64,000 bases of DNA from Theropithecus gelada (Eukaryota; Chordata; Mammalia; Primates; Cercopithecidae): NCBI RefSeq assembly GCF_003255815.1, contig NC_037670.1, positions 33,593,489 to 33,657,488 on the forward strand, written 5' to 3'. Below, piece by piece: positions 37,386 through 47,613 of this stretch. Each line of letters begins with the position of its first letter. Positions within the stretch are counted from its first letter, which is position 1. The notes below the pieces were generated by a model. It saw only the letters and a program-made list of their open reading frames with translations. It had not been told where the DNA came from and made no database searches. Position numbers and translations under genes: made by a program.

Positions 37386-39566
37386 GCTTCTTTTGTCAAC
37401 CGTACAGTGATCAAACCCAGACTTCAGTTATGTTAATGCACTGTGTAAGTCAGGTGCCTGGGCTGCAGGCTAGTGTGACAAGTCAATGTTTTATCTGCAG
37501 TCCTGAAATGTTTACTCCCTCCAAGGGGTGTGGATTCTGGCAAACTGCACTCAAATTACCCATACCTTGGCCATCAGTACATTACCTCATTTGACATGTA
37601 TTTTAAAACAAAACAATCTCAAAAATCATCGTTCCACCACATAAAATAAACCCTGTTTAGAATGCTCAGGGAGTGCAGGTTTTAGGGTTAAGACAATTCT
37701 CTCATTAACAGAACATAAGTCAGAAAATTAGAAGAGGTGGTGATTCCTAAAACGTAAGTCATAGAGAGATCAGCACAATGAAGAGAATCTCTGACACGTG
37801 GTAATTTTAAAGGGTTTTGCAACTGTTATTCTGAGCATCATCTCTCACAGTACAGGTGTGTAGAAGCCACATGGCACATGAGATTTAACTGAACGGTAAA
37901 TACCACCCTCACTGCCGCCACCCGCCACCAGCACTAGCAGGAGGTTGATATTCAGAATAAATGCTACTTTCCAAGGGATTTACTGAATCTGTCGTCTTAT
38001 TAATCTTCATTAAGCAAGTGTAAGCTTGGCCAAAAAAAAATACAAAAAAAAACAGACTTCGAGGAGTGACAGTACAAAATAATTTTTACAGAATGTGTGA
38101 TATACATATTACACACTATATACATACTACACTCCAATGTGTGGATCATCTTCGAGTATTTCCACTGCACCTTTTTACATTTCACTGCACTTCAGATAAC
38201 AAACATTTAAACAAACCAACCAGTGAGCTTGTCTCCAAATTCAAAATACAGGTTACCAAATGAAATTCTGTATTTTTTGTATTTCCATCCCCAATATCAA
38301 CAATGTAACAAGAAGTTTACACTCAAACTTCTAATCTTTAAAGTAAAATATACAGACAAGAGAACTACCTATAAAATAAAACTTAAATGGAATATTAAGG
38401 ACAGTCTGAAAGAACTCTTAGGAGGAAACCATAAAAGAACAAGCATTTCGGTTGCTGAAAGAATGTTATTGACAGTGGTTAACAGGCTATGTTCCCCCAA
38501 CAACAAAGGGGTGGAGGGCATGCACGCGCATTATATAATATGAATGCGCTATTGTTAGTCTGTATTTTTAAGTTTAATGTCTTTCTTATATTAAATAGAA
38601 GGTTTTAAAAGTTTTAATATAGTCTTTCCACATGAAACTCCTTGTACCCCACCTTAGAGGCCCTAATACTTACAATATTCATGATTTCTAATCTCCTCTA
38701 GTCCCAGACATAAAGGAACAAAATAAATATAAAAATTTATATTTATATATAAAAAAGTTTTTCCTAATATAAAATGTTTTAAATGAACTATCATTAATAG
38801 GAATCATCATTTTTTCCACCAAAGGGTCAAATTCCCAGCTCTACATTTCCCATTCCTAAACTTTGTTTGCAATGAGGATTCATAAATATTTGGGCTGTGT
38901 GCTCCTTTTTAAAGCAAGAAGCAATGACACCAGGTGTAAAGGCAGTAGTGTCACACAATCAAGACAATGAAACAGGTATTTATGGTTGGCCATTCATTAA
39001 ACAGCTCTTTCCAGACTTGACCCAATGAGACCTGTTAATTCCACCCATACTGTGCTTACCCTCCTCTGACTCCTGAAACTTCTTGTGTATGCATGAAAAG
39101 CCAAGGGTCTTGAGAAACAGCAAGTCCCCTCTGTGTACTCATAACCAAATTTTTATGAAGCACAAATTAAGCTCACTGCTTGAAATTTATAGACCACATA
39201 ACAAAAACCACAAAAAGGAAACTAAGTCCAGTAAGAGTAGCAAATATTTTTGTTGCAATATTTTTTATTGGGTTACCCCTAGCTGCAAATTTCTTCCCCA
39301 GTTTTAGCTCTCTCCAGCGCAAATTTCTTCTCAGACAGCAGGTCACGAGACTCTGGGTTTAAACACCGCCTCAGTGCTACTGGCCACTGCCTAAGAGTGC
39401 TTCTTCCACTTCACCCACTGATAAGCTGGATCAAAACAACCCCAGCTGGGTCCCCTTCAGCCTTCTGAAGCAACCCCTCTAGAGCGCTCCTTGGCCTTTT
39501 ATAGTGGAGACATGTGATGAGAGTATCTGCACCAGCTGTTTCTAATTACCTCTCAAGCTGGGGCGA

Positions 39567-39577
39567 ATGACTCAGCA
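39567..39577. promoter_or_regulatory. Consensus ARE/MARE (ATGACTCAGCA) in BACH1 intron 1
   Basis: The sequence ATGACTCAGCA fits the antioxidant-response element RTGACNNNGC exactly. Its reverse complement begins TGCTGAGTCA, the preferred site of BACH1-MAF and NRF2-MAF heterodimers. It lies about 1.4 kb downstream of the likely start site, in a non-repeat stretch with a GATAAG motif about 150 bp away (39420). From memory, published work on human BACH1 describes a functional NRF2-responsive ARE about 1.4 kb downstream of the start of one transcript variant, which this site would match. That recollection should be checked. Confidence 0.65.
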
Positions 39578-40597
39578 ACCCAACTTTTTAAAGTGTCATC
39601 CTACCTTGTTAATCAACCAACATACTGAACAATAGTAAACCACTTGACAGAACCATAGGTTAAACAGCAATACAAGATTCACTACACCAAAGCCACCCTA
39701 CTCCAAGCTGACTCACCAGGAGCCTTTCTTCCCTAACCTTCCTTAAGATGTCCAAAGGCAGAAGTGGCAAGTGCCTTCAAGCCAAGCCCAACCCAGCCCT
39801 TGCACCACTACCCAAAGACCAGGAAGAAGCAAGCCTCTTCCCATTTTTCTGCTTGGCTATGTGAAGCGCTCAAGTGCTCTGCCACTAACACATCTGGGAT
39901 TTCCACCCTTTATCCTTCTGAACTGCATTCAATACAAACCCTCTGATGTAAAGTGTGTTCAAATATGTGACCAAATTCCCATAGCATCCTCCATGGGTAA
40001 CAGTCCATACCCCTATACAATTTTCCAAAAAGCAAAGCATCCTACAAAACATTCTTTGTTCCTCCAAGCGTGACACTGTAGCTCGTTTTCCCCATACACG
40101 TTCTTTCACAATTACTACTACACTTTACCTGGAATCAAAACAAGTTTAACGCAAAAGCCTCACTCCATAAAAGCATTCCGCACAATTCTACTCAATGACA
40201 TGAAACTGCCGTGTAAGAATGAGGAAGCAACGGCACTCGTGTTACATTACACGAGCACAAAGCTGGTGTCTCCAGAATCAACGCCCACTCTCACCATATT
40301 GTGCGAGGCTTAATTACAACGCGTGGGCAAAACTCCAACAAAGGGAGTCCTGGGATCTCCGGTCCCCAAAACCAGTCTTCGCTAAATCCATCTCAGCACG
40401 GTGGCCTTCTCTCCCCAGGCACAAACTCGGCTTTTCTTACGCGATTCCACGCGCGACAGGCACCACGCTGAGTAGACGCGAGGCTGGGCATAGCGGTGGG
40501 AGGCGGCGGAGGACAATACGGGGCCCCAGCCGCGAGGGCGGTGCTGATGTGTCACAGCCCGGGCGGGCCGCGGGCGAGGGGCTGGGCTGGCGCCCGA

Positions 40598-40623
40598 GGG
40601 TGGGGAGCGGGGGTGGGGCAGGG
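40598..40623 (+). other. Potential G-quadruplex motif in the CpG island
   Basis: Five runs of three or more G separated by 1-3 bases on the plus strand (the transcribed-template side for BACH1), near the start of intron 1. Confidence 0.55.
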
Positions 40624-40918
40624 ACCCCGCGGCCCCCAGTACCCGCCCGCCCCGGGTAAAGTACGGCGCGCGCGGGTAAACAACAGCTCCTGCGGTGCAG
40701 GGGGTTCGGGCGCCGACGGGACGCCCCTTCCGGCGTCGCGGCCACTTCCAGAATCCCGGCCGCCAGCGCCCCCCGCGCCCCGCCCAGCCCAGAAAGAGCC
40801 GCCCCCGGCCCGCCTGCACCTCCCCCGGACCTGTCCGCGGGCCTCCCCTCACAGGCCCGCGGCCCTGACCGCGCCAACCCTCCCGGAGAAGGGCCGGCGG
40901 GACTGCCGAGCCACTCAC

Positions 40919-41060
40919 CGGAGCTGAGGCGCGGCGCGGCCCGACTGACTGCAGCGAGAGCGCCTGGCGGGCAGCGAGGGCAGCGGTCAGGTGACTCACT
41001 CCTTCCGCGCGGCCAGCCGCCCCCTCCCTTCTGCGCCGCTCTGCTGCCGCCACCTCGCGG
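40919..41060 (-). other. BACH1: BACH1 noncoding exon 1 (5'UTR), 5' end approximate
   Basis: On the minus strand the sequence reads through CTCAGCTCCG into GTGAGTGG, a strong donor, with the last exon base at 40919. The exon lies in the CpG island and would join the acceptor at 17780/17781, making a leader that is untranslated apart from upstream ORFs in exon 2. The start site cannot be seen. An exon of about 70 to 150 nt is compatible with the GC boxes and CCAAT box just upstream. No AUG is present in the proposed exon; the frame open through it starts at GTG. The donor is clear; the 5' end is inferred. Confidence 0.75.
40992..40998. promoter_or_regulatory. AP-1/TRE core (TGACTCA) in or at the edge of exon 1
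   Basis: An exact TGACTCA heptamer occurs inside the CpG island at the likely transcription start of BACH1. It is the AP-1 core and also the inner part of a MAF recognition element. The flanks (GTGAGTCACC on the gene strand) lack the GC extension required by MAF partners, so AP-1 or ATF dimers are likelier than BACH1-MAF. Confidence 0.45.
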
Positions 41061-41067
41061 CGCCAAA

Positions 41068-41250
41068 ACCCCGCCCGCCCGCTGGAGGCCCCGCCCCGCC
41101 GCCCTCGAGGCCTCTGGCAGCGAACTAGCTAGCGCCAATAGCGCGGGCCGGGGTCGCCGCGGCCGGAAGCCCGCGCAGAGGGATTGCAGGGTCGGGTCGT
41201 AAGGGGCGGGGCGGGCCTCGGGGAGGCGGGCCTCGGGGAGGCGGGAGTGG
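41068..41250 (-). promoter_or_regulatory. BACH1: BACH1 core promoter elements: GC boxes, CCAAT, ETS
   Basis: GC-box (Sp/KLF) motifs lie at about 41070-41080, 41089-41100 and 41203-41215. A CCAAT pentamer (NF-Y type) on the plus strand sits at 41135-41139. A CCGGAAG core (ETS/GABP type) is at 41163-41169. A 15-bp GC-rich unit, cctcggggaggcggg, occurs twice head to tail at 41216-41230 and 41231-41245. No TATA box is evident. This is a usual arrangement for a CpG-island promoter firing leftwards into BACH1. The motifs are read directly; their use is inferred. Confidence 0.6.
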
Positions 41251-42609
41251 GGTCCCCGGACCTCCGCGCGTGGCACAGCCCGCAGCCTGAACTGACTCCC
41301 ACTCCAGGACCACCTCTCCTCTACCTTCTGAGGGCAGAACAGAAAGGCCGAGCTCCTCCTCGCCCCGGGAGCTGCAGGACGCCCTAATTCAGCCGAGTCG
41401 TCGCGTGCCCGGGTGCCCGCGGATAGCAGAAGAGAGGACGGGCGCTGGCCCCACAGGGGTCGCTTTACCCCTTGAAGAGCTCCTCTCTGCCTGCCCTGGG
41501 GGTGGCGGGCGCCCAGGTTCGCAGGGTACTTGAGCTTGCTGGTTGGGATGTATCAAGTGCGTCCAGGGTTTTGTGGAGCGCGTCTAGCAGTTGCTCTACT
41601 TCTTACTGACATGAAACAAGGGCCCCCACGACAGGTGTTCCCTTTTCGCTGTCGCTGCCAGGAAGCTTCCAGCCAGGTTCAGCGCCCAGTGGTGTCAGCC
41701 GGCCCATCTCGAGCCTTGGTTCCGCTGTCATCTTCTGGTGCTTATTCTGGTATTTATCCAACTGTCAATTTTGAAATTATGTTCCCAAGCCATTTAACAC
41801 CTCTGGAGTTCAAAGCAGTGGCTGTCAGCGGAGAGGGATGCAAGCGCAGCGGAGGGGACTGTGCACGCCAACCCCACGAGGGTTCCTGCGGAGATGGCAC
41901 GGACCTTGAGGTCTGTAGCCAAAGGACGATTTGTGTGAAGGGATTTTATTGTTAGCTTTGGAGCCAGTAACAAGAAGACAGCCGTGGAGTTCCCGGGGCA
42001 AAAAGGATACCAAGATAATAATTCAGGTATTATCGCTAACATGACTGCATTTGCACCCACAGGCTGTGGGACTTGAGGACGTTTGAGTTACATCCCAAAT
42101 ACATGAGAAAATCACGTAAGTGAAGTTGGATGGGAGTGCGAGGGGTGAAGTGATACATTATGACCTAGAATTAGGGGAGGCTTCCTGGAGCATTGTGTCT
42201 TAATTGGGGAGAGTGGAACCCAGCGGTTTAGATAGGGTCCAGAGGTGGGAGGTACCTCGCATCTCCGGCTGCCTCAGTTCTTGGTGGGAGTGCAGATATT
42301 TGGTGAAACATGAGCAAAGGACATTTGGAAATAAACCATGAAAGAAGGATTGAAGTTCTTACAGACACATGAGAGCGCCCGAGGCTTTATTCTCCTTCCA
42401 CCCTGAGCCAGTGGAATTACAGTCTTTCTTTTTTCTACACCTATGCAGTTTTTTCTAGGGGAAGATCAGACCCTCCTCTTTGGGAGGAACTCCTTCTTCT
42501 TTAAATAATAGCCGTCACATTTTCTAGCCTGAAAATTATGATGTATGCCCTGACATGTTTAATTATTTGAGAAGCTCTCACAAAGGTATACCAATGTGCT
42601 GAGAGTATC

Positions 42610-43065
42610 AAGGCAAGTGAGTGACTCTCAAGCTTCAATTTGGGTAAGAATATCTGGTTTGCTTGTTAAAATGCAGATTCTGGCCGGGAGCAGTGGCTCA
42701 TGCCTGTAATCTCAGCACTTTGGGAGGCCGAGGCGGGCAGATCGCGAGATGAGATCAAGACCACCCTAGCCAACATGGTGAAACCCCGTTTCTACTAAAA
42801 TACAAAAAATTAGCCGGGCGTGATGGCGCGCGCCTGTAGTCTCAGCCACTCAAGAGGCTGACACAGGGGAATCGCTTGAACCTAGTGGGTGGAGGTTGCA
42901 GTGAGCCGAGATCGCGCCACTGCACTCACTCCAGCCTGGCGACAGAGCAAGACTCCATCTCAAAAAAAAAAAAAAAAGTTTCCTGGGTCCCACCTCCAAA
43001 AGATTCTAATTTTGTAGATCTGAGTAGGACCTAAGGATCTGCATTTTTAATACTGAAGCGTGTGG
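42610..43065. mobile_element. MER5-type hAT-Charlie MITE split by an Alu
   Basis: The left part includes 'gcttgttaaaatgcagattc'; the right part resumes 'tcctgggtcccacctccaaa' and ends near 'ggatctgcatttttaatac'. Order and wording fit MER5A. Confidence 0.75.
42682..42977 (+). mobile_element. Alu inserted in MER5
   Basis: Full-length sense Alu, with 'actcactcc' (a 4-base repeat) near its 3' end and an A-tail to 42977. Confidence 0.94.
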
Positions 43066-43344
43066 CCTTCAAGCTTGTGGCATGTAGTAGGGACAGGATG
43101 AAAAATGAAACTGGAGAATGAAATGAAACCGAGTCAGTATGAGAAGGGCCTCATGCACAGCACCTGGAGTTTGGACTTTATCCCGTGGTCTGTAATAAGT
43201 GAGTAGAGGTTTTTAAGTCGTGTGGTTGTTTTTAAAAGCTAATTCTAGTATTGAGAAGGAATGGGAGTGGAAACATGGTAGGTTGAATGAAGGAATGACT
43301 GAATGATGATGCAGTAAAATAGTGAAAGATGTGGCACTTTGTTT

Positions 43345-43580
43345 TCAGTATTCTCTTGCTTTGAACCAAAACCACTTAGAATATATTTCTTTTAAAACCT
43401 GAATATCAGTGTAAATATTCACAAACAACTGTATGTTCTGACCTATGTCTTCTGGACTTCCAGAGTTAGCATTAACATTATCAGCTGCCAGGCCAACAAA
43501 ACCTTGAGTAATCCTACTATACTCAGAATCAAGAAAAGTGGCTACATCATTGGTCAACTTTGAAGGACATCGGCCTCAAG
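43345..43580 (-). pseudogene. Possible retropseudogene fragment, parent gene unidentified
   Basis: In one minus-strand frame about 75 codons are open. Their composition looks like real protein rather than noise: TNDVATFLDSEYSRITQGF, then GSPEDIG, then YTDIQVLKEIYSKWFWFK. The frame opens after a TGA just upstream and has no ATG at its start; it ends at a TGA near 43344. There is no splice-site support or gene context. I do not recognise the protein. A decayed processed copy of a small helical protein gene is one explanation; a chance frame is another. Confidence 0.35.
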
Positions 43581-43744
43581 ATCTTTTACACTAACTCATA
43601 CATCTATTGAAATATATTACTAAAACAGATTTTTTTAAATTATCTTAAGGTTATAATGAGACATAGTGCTTCTACCCAATTCCTATTGGATAAAAAAAAA
43701 TGTTAAGATTTGGGGACCAAGAAAAAAAATTTTCTTTTGTGTGT

Positions 43745-44040
43745 TTTTTTTTTTTTTTTTTTTGAGATGGTGTCTTTGTCACGCAGGCTGGAGTGCAGTG
43801 GCATGATTTCGTCTCACTGCAACCTCTGCCTCCCAGATTCAAGCGATTCTCCTGCCTCAGCCTCCTGAGTAGCTGGAATTACAGGCACCTGCCACCAGGC
43901 CCAGCTAATTTTTATATTTTTAGTAGAGACGGGGTTTCACCATGTTGGCCAGATGATCTCAAACTCCCGACCTCAAATGATCCACCTGCCTTGGCCTCCC
44001 AAAGTGCTGGGATTACAGGCATGAGCTACTACTCCCAGCT
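43745..44040 (-). mobile_element. Alu
   Basis: Full-length antisense Alu with a long T-run at its left. It lies 150 bp from the peptide-like frame. Confidence 0.94.
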
Positions 44041-44093
44041 GATTGCTTTCAATTGGTATTGATAATAGTTTGAAACTGGGACAAGTAGCCTAG

Positions 44094-44625
44094 TGTTGTG
44101 GTCTTTCTGCTCCTTAGCTCAGGTAGGTCCAAGTTCTTGTCTCACAACTAGGAAAAATTAGGCACACAGACACCGGAGAGTGAGTGGAGTGGAATTGATT
44201 AAGGGAAAGGAAAGTTCTCACAAAGAGGGAATGCTGGGATTGGTTCCCTTACCCAAAAGTGGGAAAATCACCTCTCGTGTGACTGAGCCTGGGGCTTTTA
44301 TCCACTCAGAATGGGGAGTGCATACTGATTGGTTTGTGAGTTTGCAAAAAAAGGTTTAAGCGAAGACCCCACTCAAAGGCAGGCACGACAGTGTAGAAAA
44401 CCAATTAGAAAGGGTAGGTATATGTAAAATAGGTGAAGGGTGGGGGTCAGAGGAAAGCGTGCCAAACAGGAAGACAAGTTCTCAATCTGGTCTGAGAATT
44501 TAACTTGTAGCTTGGCTTTCAGGCTTTAAACTGTCTTTAGCTTGGATGTGAGGTTTCACCGGAGACCTGCCTCTATCTGCCTAGGTATTTGACTGCCTCC
44601 TGTTGCTATCACTAGTAGCACAACA
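44094..44625. mobile_element. Probable solo LTR, family uncertain
   Basis: A 532-bp block bounded by tgttgtg and its inverted copy cacaaca, consistent with LTR ends. Internal composition ('ttaggcacacagacaccgg', 'ctgagcctggggcttttat') reminds me of an ERV1-type LTR. No clear 4-6 bp duplication is seen, and no viral genes are present. Confidence 0.45.
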
Positions 44626-45914
44626 TAAAGATTTTTGCTACTGTTTCACAGTGATTTGCAATTAGTGCTTTTTTTTGGTCATGTAGTTTTGTTTTTAGTG
44701 CATTATTCTTTAGGAAAATGTATCCATGAAGCTTGGGCATCACAGCTTACTGCTATGTCCTTGATTTATACTTCTCATTGACTGTGAGAAGTGATGGCTA
44801 GTTTTTCTGCTGTGAGCAGGTTTTGTGATATACAATACCGTTCGCAAGATGTTATATATGTGCATTGTCACATTTCTTTCAAAAATGATATTTCTGATTT
44901 TTCCAAACATACATATCTTCTTTCTGGCCATCATACTGATTTTATTACCAAAATAAAATCTTATTAACTCTGAAAACAATTTAAATAACTATAAGCCACC
45001 GGTAGGGAATGAGTTTTAATAAAACCTAGATATATACACCATCATTTTCTCCTCTAATAGCAGGTTGCCTTGCCTGACCCTCAGAAATAAGGGAGTTAAA
45101 TCATACAAATAGGTGACATGTTCATGGCTATAAGGAACACCATAGCATAATATTTGGACAATAAAACATAATACATATCCTGGAAAAACTTTGATGTGTA
45201 GTCAGTGTAACCCTTATCCCCTGTCCTCCTCCCTAACCTCAGGAAACATCCACACATCCACATTTATTGCCTACCCACCTTTGGTTCTGAATCCTCATTT
45301 CCACAGATGCAACATGACATCTATCACCCCTACAAATCTGCATACCCTTCCAGCCTTCCCAGAACTTCACTCCCTCCATCTTCATCACCTTAGCTCCTTT
45401 TAAGTATTCACTCGCTAAGTCAAGAAAATTATTGGAGCGGGGCAGGGCAAAAAAACTAGGCTTTAAACTGTGGGGGAGTACCCAGATAAAACAAACACAA
45501 GTTTCCCCACTTGAAAAACTGCTCTTTGACACCTGTACGCTAAGATGTGATTATGGATTAAAGTCACAGCACTCCTGCCCCCCGATTGGAAGGTTTTATG
45601 GAAAATGAACGTATTTTATTAGAAGACATTGAAAACTTCCTGGAGCAGATGAGTAAACACACCCTCGTGTTTACCTGATAACTGAAATCAAAGATGAGGT
45701 GTAGCCTCTGGTTTGAAATGTTACAAAGTCTAAGATCAAGATAAAGGCAGAAAAATGGAAAGGAAATAGCCAGTTTTGAAGCAGAAAAACTCAGTGGGAT
45801 GGGGCCAAATCAGTGAAAGAGGTGCTGCTCAGATACCAAATATCATGACAACCAAAGTGGCCCAAACACCCAAAAAAAATTGTGCTTCTGAAAACCAGCA
45901 GGAGGTTGCAGTGG

Positions 45915-46370
45915 ACTAAAGATGGCCACAAAATTTTGATCATTTTTCCCGTCGAGAATGGGAGTTTATTTTTCATCATCTTGAATCTGGCCCTGTGACT
46001 GCATAGCCAAGAAGGCAGAAGTGATGCTCTGCCAGTTCTGGTTCTAGTCTTTTAGAAGACTGTCAGCCTCCACTTCCTCTTTCTCCAAATGAGCTCTCTT
46101 GGGACACCCTCTCTCAGAACCAAACCACCAGGCATGGGGCATGTGTGGCCTTTTCACTCAGGAGCCCCAGCAACCAGCCAGTACTGAGCATCACGTGCCA
46201 GTCACGTGAATGAGCCATCTAGGATGTTCTCTGGTCAAGTCTATACAAAAGAACTTTCCAGTTGAGCCCAGCCAACACAGAATTTTGAAATAATAAAATG
46301 ATTATTGTTGAAAGTCATGAAATTTTGCAGTGTTTTTTTCATATAGCAATAGATAACCAAAATCAAGATT
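45915..46370 (+). mobile_element. MLT1-type LTR (ERVL-MaLR), old
   Basis: 'ggcagaagtgatgctctgcc', 'gtgaatgagccatctaggat', 'gttgagcccagccaacacag' and 'catatagcaatagataacc' occur in the order of MLT1J/E-like LTRs. Confidence 0.75.
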
Positions 46371-46659
46371 AAATATCAGATTATTAAAATGGAGCATGAA
46401 AATGGAGTTAAATTTGTAAGAACCACAACCCCAATGATCATGACTTAGAGGAAAGTTCAGTAAATAAAAAAGAAAATATGTGAGAAAAGCTGTTTCAGTT
46501 TAAACCTGTGTCAAGCTCCTAGACCTAAAATGACACTTGAAATCTTCCTCCATTAGAAATTCATTGTGCTACAAATTTTCTCTCATTCTGTTACATATAT
46601 TTATATAATGAAGTAGAGAAATTATTCTCTCATAAGCTAATGCTGCAAAATGTTTTTAT

Positions 46660-46685
46660 ATATATGTATGTATACATACATATAT
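46660..46685. repeat. 26-bp perfect AT-rich palindrome
   Basis: Bases 46660-46685 are exactly self-complementary around gtatac (centre 46672/46673). It lies in a TA/CA-rich stretch. Confidence 0.92.
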
Positions 46686-46755
46686 TTTTAATATTAACAT
46701 GTGTAATCGTTTATATTTAAATGTTTAATTGTTTTATATATTTATACATTTATCA

Positions 46756-46814
46756 CCATATATATACACACACACAGATGTATACACACACATACACATA
46801 TACATACATATAAA
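46756..46814. repeat. TA/CA compound microsatellite
   Basis: Interrupted (TA)n then (CA)n and (CATA)n units. Neighbouring minus-strand frames are composition effects. Confidence 0.85.
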
Positions 46815-46830
46815 TGCTTGGGGATAGAAA

Positions 46831-46866
46831 GAATCTTGGATGTAGCCTGAATCTTGGATGTAGCCT
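46831..46866. repeat. 18-bp exact direct duplication
   Basis: gaatcttggatgtagcct occurs twice, head to tail, with no differences. Confidence 0.9.
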
Positions 46867-47351
46867 GACTGCTCTGCACCCAACTGGGGAGGAGTGAGGG
46901 GAGAAGAAAGTTGAGTTCCAGCCAGAAAGGTGACAGAAGACTGCCCAAAGCTTCATGTAATCAATCCCTCAAGCCTGTGGAAAAGTTACTAAACATTTGG
47001 TGCCAGTGCCTTCCTCCAGAGTCAGTGATGTTTATGCTTGGTACTGAATCAGAGACAGTACCGACAGCACCTTCTGCCATAGTCACACATCTGCAAAGGA
47101 CAGAAAAATCCAACCTGATAGCTTTGTTCTATGTATTTGTTGGTGTTTACACCAAGGATTGTCGCCTGCAGCTCTTGATCTTTTATTCTGAAAAGTTGTA
47201 GTAGTAGTAAAGGCTACTCTATAACATACCTGTTTTAATAAATGTATTCTCAATTTTTTAATGCATAACTGGCACAATCAAGAGAGGTGCCAATTTTGAC
47301 TCATGTTTTTACTTCACCTCTTCATATACCACTTCATTGAGCGTCCTCAAT

Positions 47352-47613
47352 CAGGTTCTCATTCAGGTTCAAAATAGAGGCAAATTTTGCCCCCACCCCC
47401 ACCCCCCACAACCCCCGCCAGGAGATACTGTTATGGGGTGGGTGGTACTAGCCTCTAGCGGGTAGAGGCCAGAGATGCTGCAAAACATTCTACAACGCAC
47501 AGGACAGTGCCCATGAATAAAATACTTTGTGAATAAGGATACGTTATTTGCCATTCAGAACAAAGAATTATCTGGCCCAAGTTTCCACAGAGCCAAGGCT
47601 GAGAAACCCTGAC
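47352..47613 (-). mobile_element. MER20-type hAT-Charlie MITE with a C-rich expansion
   Basis: 'ggtagaggccagagatgctg', 'acattctacaacgcacagga' and 'ggctgagaaaccctg' match a reversed MER20. The 47390-47416 part is an unusually long cytosine-rich tract. Confidence 0.75.
47390..47416 (-). other. Strong G-quadruplex motif on the minus strand
   Basis: Four runs of five or six G on the minus strand with loops of one to four bases. Confidence 0.8.

Larger units (their letters stand above)
17781..40918 (-). other. BACH1: BACH1 intron 1
   Basis: A 23-kb first intron between noncoding exon 1 and the start-codon exon. It contains a 54-bp triplicate repeat, four Alus (two back to back), L2- and MIR-like relics, a MER1-type element with its target duplication, an antisense L1M (25440-27085), a Tigger-like relic and the ARE at 39567. 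No Alu occurs between 19.5 and 30.3 kb. Stretches 22430-25430, 27600-28930, 29240-30330, 30660-31870, 32160-35090, 35700-37120 and 37390-40400 show no gene; they are AT-rich apart from the last kilobase before the CpG island. A noncoding RNA cannot be excluded. Confidence 0.85.
40440..41460. promoter_or_regulatory. BACH1: CpG island over the BACH1 promoter and first exon
   Basis: This is the only strongly GC-rich, CpG-dense stretch in an otherwise AT-rich window. It covers noncoding exon 1, the first few hundred bases of intron 1 and about 400 bp upstream. I see no TATA box at a suitable distance, but several GC boxes, a CCAAT box and an ETS-type site are present, as expected for a dispersed housekeeping promoter. 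Several long frames are open here on both strands; they follow from high GC content and have no conserved domain, so I do not call them genes. Boundaries are judged by eye. Confidence 0.9.

Noticed and set aside
40382..41276. Two long minus-strand frames (223 and 279 codons) and a plus-strand one over the CpG island
   Set aside because: Pro/Arg/Ala/Gly-rich translations from GC-rich DNA; no domains, the 223-codon frame starts at GTG, and they cross the exon 1 donor.
47369..47554. 61-codon minus-strand frame rich in Gly/Trp
   Set aside because: Translation of the G-rich MER20 tract.
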